Origin: Bacteroidota bacterium
Lineage (GTDB): Bacteria; Bacteroidota; Bacteroidia; B-17B0; Aurantibacillaceae
Assembly: GCA_013287545.1 (NCBI GenBank)
Contig: JABDDQ010000004.1
Span: forward strand, 4,086 to 68,085
Length of the DNA: 64,000 bases
Direction: 5' to 3'
Shown: positions 57,701 through 64,000 of the stretch, piece after piece
How the letters are laid out: every line of letters begins with the position of its first letter
Position numbering within the stretch: the stretch's first letter is position 1
Position numbers and translations under genes: made by a program
Notes under the pieces: model-generated
The model's input: the letters and a program-made list of their open reading frames with translations, nothing else
Databases searched by the model: none
Told to the model about the DNA's origin: nothing

Positions 57701-59992
57701 GCAGTCTTCTACAAAAACAGTTACCGTATCTTGTGCGGTGCACCCGGTAGTTGGGTCAGTAGTAGTAACTGTATAAATAGTTGTGCTTGCGGGTGTAGCA
57801 ATAGGGTCTGAAACTCCTGCATTATTTAAGCCCGTAGCAGGCAACCAACTGTAATTAGGCATAGTTGATGTTGCATTTAAAGTAACTGATGCACCTGCAT
57901 TTTGTGTACATATAAGAGCCGGGCTTGGATTGTGAGTTATACTTATTGAAGGAGAAGCACTAACAGTAAATGTTGAAGTACACGTACAACATGTAAGCCC
58001 GTTAGTATTTTTTTTGTTTGTAATAATGCCACAAGTAATAAAACTTGCTGTTACAGAATAAACTGTACCTGCCACAGGGTTTGTAATAACAACCTGCGAA
58101 CCATTTGTGTTTGCAACAGGTGTTACACCAGTTGCCGGAAGCCATGTATAATTAACATTGGGTTGAGCATTGCTAACAGTAATTGTATTTGTTTGATTGC
58201 TACAAATTGAACTGCCAATAGTAGGACAGATAGGTGCTGGGTCAACAGTTGCTGTTACCGCTGTTGAAAAAGTGCAACTTGGTAAACTTGGAATAGAAGC
58301 GGTAACCGTATAACCCACTGTTGTACTTGCTGTTGGAATAGTAGTTGGATCTATCGTTATCTGACTTCCGGTTTGCCCTGTACTCCAAGTATAATCAATT
58401 GTAGAACCTCCGCAAGAACTTGTCGGAGTTGAAAATCCACCGGTAGCCGTTAAAACTTCAGGAACGCTCGAACAAAGTGCTGTTGCTGGCATGCCTGTTA
58501 TAGCTAAAGGAGAGGTCATTGGTTGAAGCGACACATCATCTATAATATAGTAAGCTCCATCTATTGCCGTTGCTCCTGATGGATGACTGCTATTTGCCTG
58601 TATAGTAGAACTGGTTGGGTTAAAATTGCCGATATATAAATATGTTTCACCACCTTTTGCTACATACGTAAAGGTTAATTTTTGCCAACTTCCTGTAGTG
58701 TTAATAACTGATGTTGAATAAACTGCAAAACTATTTACATTATCAGGAACCATATAAGTTGATTGATATTGCAAACTATTAACTGTTACAGGAAAAGCAT
58801 AATGCTGAGATGCTAAGGTTTTAGATAGCATTACTCCCATTCCATTACAAACCGAAAAGTAATTACTTGCCGATTGTATCCAATACGAAACCTGATAAGT
58901 AACACCGCAAACAAGGGGTTGTCTTAAAGTTGTTCCAATATATTCTGAATAGTATGCGTTTGCCGGAGGAGGAACAGCTTGATTAGGATTGTTTGCAACG
59001 GTAACATCTTCACCATACAAACCTGCATAGCCGTAAGATCCAATATGAGTACTAGCGTTATTTGGATTTGAGTTAGATGTAATTGTTGGATCGTGCCCCC
59101 AACTAAATGTATTTGCATTACTAGGAACATCTGTATCAAATTCGCAATTTGCACCATTTTCTGATGTTTCTATTTGTCCACCCCCGGTACTCGTTGGAGT
59201 ATAATCGGGATAAAAATAATCCGGAGTGGCACCCCATGCAGGACCAGGGTTAGAAGCTGACAAGCCTTGAGCTGGATTAAACCAACCGTTGGCATTATAA
59301 ATGTAGCACAAGCCTCCGGGTTGAGAAAATCCACTTCCAAAAGTTGAGTGTTGTTCAAAACCGCCATTGTTTACTAACTCACACCCTGTCGCACTAACAA
59401 CACTATGTTGTATAGGAGCACCATATGAGCAACTGGTTAAAACACTATTAATTGATAGAGCATAATTTTTGGCTCCTGCATTTCCTGAAACTTCAATTAA
59501 ATAAGTACGGCCAATAATAAGCCTTGAAACAGTAACTTGTATAGAATCGTTAAAGCCTGATGGGCTGACACTTGCTGTATTAACTATACTGCCACTCCCT
59601 ATTAAAGTGGGATTATTACAAGTTCCGGAATAAACCTTAATACTGGTTGCTAATGGAGAAGTAACTTTGTTTACAAGTTTTATAATTTTAGTGGTTTCAT
59701 TAGCTTTAAAATTATACCAATAATTTGTGTTAGATGTTTGTGTTTGCACGCTTGGATTATGACTAGAGGCAGGATTAGCAACAGGACTGGAATTATTTCC
59801 TATAATAATTGCCTGAGCATTAGCGCAACTACTCCCTATTTGTGCACTGGCACTAAAAGAAAATATAATTGCTAAACAGGTTAACAATAATTTTTGCTTT
59901 AATGCAAATCGAGAATGTTTTGTTTGTGTTGCTCTTACACAAATTGCTTTAGTGCTTGGCACTTTTGGTGTTGAGGATTGTGGGTTTTTCAT
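54737..59992 (-). CDS. Giant (1751 aa) secreted protein with T9SS type A sorting domain and beta-helix-like middle
   Basis: C-terminal VYPNPSSGDIYISGSDLTDKQWNVEITDVTGRLVLQN; central repeats like NTVVEHSFNNPITTISGNVTFHDEVFYF. Confidence 0.88.
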   Translation of the reverse strand: MKNPQSSTPKVPSTKAICVRATQTKHSRFALKQKLLLTCLAIIFSFSASAQIGSSCANAQAIIIGNNSSPVANPASSHNPSVQTQTSNTNYWYNFKANETTKIIKLVNKVTSPLATSIKVYSGTCNNPTLIGSGSIVNTASVSPSGFNDSIQVTVSRLIIGRTYLIEVSGNAGAKNYALSINSVLTSCSYGAPIQHSVVSATGCELVNNGGFEQHSTFGSGFSQPGGLCYIYNANGWFNPAQGLSASNPGPAWGATPDYFYPDYTPTSTGGGQIETSENGANCEFDTDVPSNANTFSWGHDPTITSNSNPNNASTHIGSYGYAGLYGEDVTVANNPNQAVPPPANAYYSEYIGTTLRQPLVCGVTYQVSYWIQSASNYFSVCNGMGVMLSKTLASQHYAFPVTVNSLQYQSTYMVPDNVNSFAVYSTSVINTTGSWQKLTFTYVAKGGETYLYIGNFNPTSSTIQANSSHPSGATAIDGAYYIIDDVSLQPMTSPLAITGMPATALCSSVPEVLTATGGFSTPTSSCGGSTIDYTWSTGQTGSQITIDPTTIPTASTTVGYTVTASIPSLPSCTFSTAVTATVDPAPICPTIGSSICSNQTNTITVSNAQPNVNYTWLPATGVTPVANTNGSQVVITNPVAGTVYSVTASFITCGIITNKKNTNGLTCCTCTSTFTVSASPSISITHNPSPALICTQNAGASVTLNATSTMPNYSWLPATGLNNAGVSDPIATPASTTIYTVTTTDPTTGCTAQDTVTVFVEDCRCTKNQYRGVTITQSNAALLNTVVEHSFNNPITTISGNVTFHDEVFYFAPNCTLVVANNASLTLTHCHLLACTDMWQGIVVQPGGKLIVQDSSMIEDAFVAINCDSWLQPATSNTLTVDGCVFNRNKTGIVMSNYTFASNFPATIKDAVFTSRTLPTTVTTLTGNNHGWTTSATPQHAKSIVAVAVLQTPYKLGNTPTWVPATMKAPLNTVYANYGIYLNNVGTSNTNGVAILPLTYNDVTIGNTVSTVNNLNLNLFDGIYYGVYGLNSNFTCMNNAFELINAYPFNPICFKCFPPPVNPYPNSGTAIYGVNTLLASKQYNRAQVIYPNYNPATNPNTNNTNYFTPTFNNQFYDVVTGVNLNNYQEVHVAGTNIRSKQNKTIVPFNNAPSPGTYGIIVTSSTYKYNYLRYNLVTNINNGIVFHGTGVATGVTNLGFGGVNADNNNVTAYFNSNPTTEYVGRAITLDNMINCFTTSCPTNLTFSVTANFNNIQNVYSGIEMSDWFSPKAKRGTTMKIFADNNYVSTVQNSITPTATQYGINANNCNTHSISNNNIHGFGITNFNVRGIYSVDNTASKVYCNNTVNITKGFEFEGISSGFGGNDFTTWQNNTMNTNAQGFALTNACILGQQGSATLASDNQWTGVWTGNNFGTYVDGSSDATLSPIYVQANSSATSSTYYPQNSSSANPGVTDYISLAGTALFFNATPSGNVCATSPQAPCTKCPVNGLRLAERLVQDSIPFIILPIQSTYRGQLKYYHMLLANDSLADSSVVLQNFYVANQNTNLGKIADIESNLAQGNLSTAQAMNNALLPTTTIESNYKNFYNAAINYALQPDSLLDSTVVYTLANSCPAINGDVVYAARALYNTVNQTNIYFESNCPYDSLSQTPAASVRRANQTAGISTVAVTKTILVYPNPSSGDIYISGSDLTDKQWNVEITDVTGRLVLQNTYQVNQGLIKLNTQLNNGVYLVKVITANGQVQQQKVIISK

Positions 59993-60167
59993 AGGTGTTT
60001 TTTTAATTGGTTAAAAGTAGATCTGCTTTACTTCTTACTTGTTATCTAATATTTACTAAATAGTTTTGTTATGTAAAGAATAAGGTTTATGTGTAGTCAT
60101 AATTTTATCTTATAACAAACCTAAAGCAAATTTTACCTTGCTAAACCAGCATTTTTTTAAAGGTGCA

Positions 60168-60207
60168 GTTTTTTGAGTGAACGGTATGGTTTTTTGATTA
60201 AACGGTT
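60168..60207 (-). promoter_or_regulatory. Tandem 21-bp-period operator, LytTR-like (second copy)
   Basis: Minus strand AACCGTTTAATCAAAAAACCATACCGTTCACTCAAAAAAC; 9-mers ACCGTTTAA / ACCGTTCAC spaced by 12 bp. Confidence 0.6.
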
Positions 60208-60366
60208 ATTTTAAATTCCATTTAATTCTTTAAAAGTTTAAAAATGCTTTATTATTAAGTGTTAAAACTATATTGAAAGTATGGGTAAAAAATAGGCATA
60301 AAAAAACCACTCGGTTGAGTGGTTAAAAAAATCGTTCATTATACGTTAAAGTAGAATATATCCCGG

Positions 60367-60813
60367 TTAGAACATGAAGGCTTTAATTTTGTTCATCAGC
60401 TCACCCGTTAATATAATTCTGGAAAGCATTTCCGTAAGCTGATTTAAAGAATTTGGTTTAATCATATAATCGTCGGCTCCAAGCTTAATTGTTTCTCTTC
60501 TATCTTTTTCGGTAGAAGAAGTTGAGTATACACAAATAGGGACATCTTTTAGCCGTTCTATTTTACGTATTTCAACTAAACATTCTTTACCGTTAACACG
60601 GGGCATATTGAGGTCTAAAAAAATAAAGTCAGGAACAAAGCTTTCGTTTGTTTTCAGATATTCTAATGCTTCTTCTCCATTTTTTGCAATTGTACATGAG
60701 CTATCACCGCTGGTTTTTTCTAAAGCTAATAAGAAAAAATCCCTATCGTCTGCATCATCATCCACGAGGAAAAATGTTTTTTCTGAATTTTTATTTCTTA
60801 TCGTATTTTCCAT
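60367..60813 (-). CDS. CheY-like response regulator receiver protein
   Basis: FLVDDDADDRDFFLLAL...PDFIFLDLNMPRVNGKECL...PICVYSTSSTEKD. Confidence 0.93.
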   Translation of the reverse strand: MENTIRNKNSEKTFFLVDDDADDRDFFLLALEKTSGDSSCTIAKNGEEALEYLKTNESFVPDFIFLDLNMPRVNGKECLVEIRKIERLKDVPICVYSTSSTEKDRRETIKLGADDYMIKPNSLNQLTEMLSRIILTGELMNKIKAFMF

Positions 60814-60882
60814 TTTTGTTTAAAGAGCAAAGTTAGGTTTTATACGCTAAGAAAAATTACAAAAAAACGCAAAAATCTTACA

Positions 60883-61156
60883 TCAAAATACGTGGCAGTT
60901 ATTTAACCTATGATTAATCGCCCAAGAATCTAAATAGTATTCTTTTTGTTTTACTTTAATAGTTGCAATTCCTTTAACATCATATAAAACGTCCTCTACT
61001 TTACCATTAAACTCGTAAGCACTTAGAGCCATTGGGCCATCAAAATAATTAGTTTGACAAAAATTTGATTCTCCGGGCCCACATTTTAAGCCCTAAAGGT
61101 TGCGCATTAGCTGTTAAATAAAAAACAGTAGCTAAAAAAAATAAAATATTTTTCAT
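60883..61156 (-). pseudogene. Frameshifted small secreted protein
   Basis: MKNILFFLATVFYLTANAQPLGLK then a +1 shift gives CGPGESNFCQTNYFDGPMALSAYEFNGKVEDVLYDVKGIATIKVKQKEYYLDSWAINHRLNNCHVF*. Confidence 0.7.
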
Positions 61157-61164
61157 GTTAAGAT

Positions 61165-64000
61165 TTATTTAACCAAAACCAAATGTGTGTTTACAATGCC
61201 TGCGTTACCTGTTACGTTTACATTATAAACACCTGCGTTGAGGTTGCTTACATCAATAGTTGTTTTGCCGTTTATGGTTTGTTGTAAAATAAGCTTGCCG
61301 TTTACATCGTACACTTCAACGATTTGTTTTTCGTTTGTGTTTGGCTCAATGGTAAAATTGTTTTGCGCGGGGTTAGGATATATTTGAACGCTTGCATGGT
61401 TGTTTAACGTTGAAATATTTGTTGTGCCATTAACGATGGTTATGGTGCCTGTTGCCGCACTTGCATCAATAGGAATGGTGCTTTGGTTGTAAGCAATAAA
61501 GTTTACATTGCTAATAGTAAAGGCCGTGTTAGGGTTGCTTGTTATACCTGCTAAGGTTTTAAATGTTATTTCGCCAATTTTACCGTTACCGCTTACGTTG
61601 TTGTGGTCGGTTTTGGTAATGGCGCATTCTGCCTGCGTTGCGCCTTTTAAAGCAATGGCCATAAGGTTTGTGTTTATGCTGCCCATCCAACTGCCGTTAC
61701 CATTTATACCGATAGAAGTTGCATCTATATACGAGTTATTGAACTGAACAGTAAATGCAATGCCGTAGCCGTTATTTACAGGTGTTGTGCTGTTACCCAA
61801 CATAATATCAAACACGCCGGCGTTTCCGCTTAGCACATTGTTTTGTTGTGGTATTAATGTTAAGGGTACTCCGCTTGTGCTTATTTGATTGTTGTTTGAT
61901 AGTCTACCTGCAGGATGCGTTAACGAATAATTTTGAATAACGGCAAGCGTATCGTTTAAATTGATGGTTCCGTTTCCATCACAATCTATATGTTTAAAGT
62001 TAACCGATGTGATAAGTGTATCTATCCAATTGATGGCAGGTTGCCCCGTCCAGTTTATGGTAGCGTTGTTACGTGTGGTACCGCTGGTGTTGTTGCCAAT
62101 GCCTATGGCAAGTATATCGTTGTTATCGGCTACTAAATCGTTGTTAGCATCGCCGGGCCAAACAAGGTTACACGAATCGGACACGATGATACTTGCACTA
62201 TCTTTACATGTATGTGCATCGCTAACATAAGCGGTGTAAGTTCCACTTGTTAAGTTGCCAAAAATGTTTACCGAACTAAACGCGCCATGATTTAAATTGT
62301 ATTTATACGGAGAAGAGCCTGCTGATGCCGAAGCTGTAATAATGCCTTTATCGGTAGCGCAGGTTTTGCTTAAACTTAGTGTTGGATGTGAAAACGCATT
62401 AACTATTTGTTTTATAGAATCGGTACCGCACACGTTACTTGCTTTTAAGGTTACGGTGTAAGCACCTGCTGTAGTATAGGTGTGTGTAGGGTTTTTTAAG
62501 GTGTGCGAAGTTGTATCGGTATCGCCAAAATTCCATAACCAAGTTGTTGGCGTATTTGTACTTTGGTTAGTAAACGTAGCAGCAGCACCCATACAAGCCT
62601 GATTAATTGAATAAGAAGCAACCGGTTTTAAACCACCGCCCCACAGATATACGGCTGTGCTATATTGTGTGCCAAAATTATTAGTTAAGGTTACCGGAAA
62701 ATAAGTTCCGCCGTTTACAACAAGGGTGTTGGTGTTAGTTACACCTGTAACTCCGGCATTAGTCCAGTTATAAGAGGCATAACCGGGTGTTGCAGTTAGT
62801 GTATCATAAGGGCAATAGTATTGCGATGTTTCGGTTATTTGAACCGGTGTAGGGCACTCGATATCAATATACGCGTAACCAAAATGTTCGCCGTAGGCAC
62901 AATCGGCAGTTTCGAACGTAACGTGCATAGGTGTGTTTACATAGCTACTTAAATTAACTGCATACTGTTTCCATTCTAAATAACCAACGGGATCGGGAGG
63001 AGCAGCTACCGTGGTTGCTGTAGTCATAGCAAAGCCCGATGTGGTGGTGCCACCAATGTAATTGCGTGTGTACTGAATTTCGTTGTTATTAGGGTCATAA
63101 AATTTTGCCTGAAAAAATGGCTCGACCGATGTAGGGTGTACACCATTGCCTACACCATTACACACAAAGGCTACCCAATAGGTAAAATAGGTGCTGGTAG
63201 CAGTTGGGGTAAAATAGCGGGTTATTGTTTGGTGACCTTGGCTTGGCGCGCCGTTATACGTTACATCGTTACCTAAGCGTAATGATAGTGAATGACCTGG
63301 CGCCAGGCGTTTTAAATTAGGCACGTAAGGATCAAAACCGGCATCGCAAATTTCTTGCACGTGGGTTAACGAATCTCTACCGCTATTATCTATAGTTGAA
63401 AATGAAAGTACGCCGTAACCTGTGGTAGCATCTTGTGTATTGGTTACGTTGCGTTGACCCTGCCATAAACCTGAGAAAGTTCCATTATCGAAATCGTAAT
63501 CGCTGCAAGTAGTTGGTGAGTTACAGGTGTAAACCGTAACCGTTAGTGATTGAGTAGATGCGCAATTAAAACCATCTTTACCTGTAACGGTATAATTAGT
63601 TGATGCGGTAGGGTTTATGGCTATGGTTGGTGTGTGAATGTTACCGGGCATCCACGTGTATGTAGTAGTACCGTTAGCTGTTAAGGTTGTAGTAGTACCC
63701 GAACACATAGATGTAGAATAAGCATATACGGTTGCAATATCAACATCAACTGTGGCTGTGTTGGTATACGTACAACCACTGGCATCGGCACCGGTAACAG
63801 TATAAGTGGTTGAACCGGTTGGGGCGGGTGTAAAAACCGAACCTGTTGCGTTTGTGTTCCATGTATAGGTGCTGGCGCCGCTTGCTGTTAGGGTTGCGTT
63901 AGCGCCTATGCAAATAGTTTGGTTAAGCGGACTTATGACTACATTGGGACCCGCTTTTATAACGGTATCAATTGTAAAGCCGCAACCTGTAACAGGTTCG
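61165..64000 (-). CDS. Large secreted T9SS type A protein with PKD, dockerin-like and cohesin-like segments; 5' end beyond window
   Basis: Frame stays open upstream of the tracked M at 63708 (...YTNTATVDVDIATVYAYSTSMCSG); C-terminal VQIYPNPAQNNFTI...NGKLILQQTINGKTTIDVSNLNAGVYNVNV. Confidence 0.82.
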   Translation of the reverse strand, partial: EPVTGCGFTIDTVIKAGPNVVISPLNQTICIGANATLTASGASTYTWNTNATGSVFTPAPTGSTTYTVTGADASGCTYTNTATVDVDIATVYAYSTSMCSGTTTTLTANGTTTYTWMPGNIHTPTIAINPTASTNYTVTGKDGFNCASTQSLTVTVYTCNSPTTCSDYDFDNGTFSGLWQGQRNVTNTQDATTGYGVLSFSTIDNSGRDSLTHVQEICDAGFDPYVPNLKRLAPGHSLSLRLGNDVTYNGAPSQGHQTITRYFTPTATSTYFTYWVAFVCNGVGNGVHPTSVEPFFQAKFYDPNNNEIQYTRNYIGGTTTSGFAMTTATTVAAPPDPVGYLEWKQYAVNLSSYVNTPMHVTFETADCAYGEHFGYAYIDIECPTPVQITETSQYYCPYDTLTATPGYASYNWTNAGVTGVTNTNTLVVNGGTYFPVTLTNNFGTQYSTAVYLWGGGLKPVASYSINQACMGAAATFTNQSTNTPTTWLWNFGDTDTTSHTLKNPTHTYTTAGAYTVTLKASNVCGTDSIKQIVNAFSHPTLSLSKTCATDKGIITASASAGSSPYKYNLNHGAFSSVNIFGNLTSGTYTAYVSDAHTCKDSASIIVSDSCNLVWPGDANNDLVADNNDILAIGIGNNTSGTTRNNATINWTGQPAINWIDTLITSVNFKHIDCDGNGTINLNDTLAVIQNYSLTHPAGRLSNNNQISTSGVPLTLIPQQNNVLSGNAGVFDIMLGNSTTPVNNGYGIAFTVQFNNSYIDATSIGINGNGSWMGSINTNLMAIALKGATQAECAITKTDHNNVSGNGKIGEITFKTLAGITSNPNTAFTISNVNFIAYNQSTIPIDASAATGTITIVNGTTNISTLNNHASVQIYPNPAQNNFTIEPNTNEKQIVEVYDVNGKLILQQTINGKTTIDVSNLNAGVYNVNVTGNAGIVNTHLVLVK

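Noticed and set aside
1-64000. CRISPR array, rRNA or tRNA genes
   Set aside because: No regularly spaced repeat-spacer pattern and no recognisable tRNA/rRNA segments seen by eye; small RNAs cannot be excluded

Overview
This window looks like a Bacteroidota chromosome: T9SS type A/B sorting-domain and gliding-motility (CHU_C-type) proteins, PKD arrays, a DUF4249/TonB-receptor pair, TAnnTTTG-like -7 boxes and a 29-aa COX24-like basic protein. Positions 1-39.8 kb and about 51-64 kb are mostly ordinary core genes (dapB, an MFS transporter, csp, HU, rng, an AddA-like helicase, mqnE, fbaB, accD, a UvrD/PcrA helicase, mnmE) and very large secreted surface proteins. The accessory part is an about 11-kb, all-plus-strand integrated element starting exactly at the 3' end of mnmE (about 39.8-50.9 kb). 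In order it carries: a palindromic TTGTTGCCCA repeat cluster and a 10-bp AGCTACAA repeat array; a zinc-finger/HTH excisionase-like gene; a tyrosine recombinase; an intact orphan contractile tail-sheath gene 13 nt after the integrase; HTH regulators; a HipA-like kinase/DUF3037-like pair; and a phage-like cassette of ParB-like, ABC-ATPase + GNAT (split), formyltransferase and DUF5681. Two genes in this element appear to be interrupted at A9 runs, each needing a -1 shift to restore a continuous protein. Either these are programmed slippage sites or they are homopolymer lesions or errors. Outside the element I found two copies of a 21-bp-period tandem operator resembling LytTR-regulator sites, a deletion-type chimeric gene relic, and a frameshifted small secreted protein. 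All family names are by eye from motifs; no database search was run.
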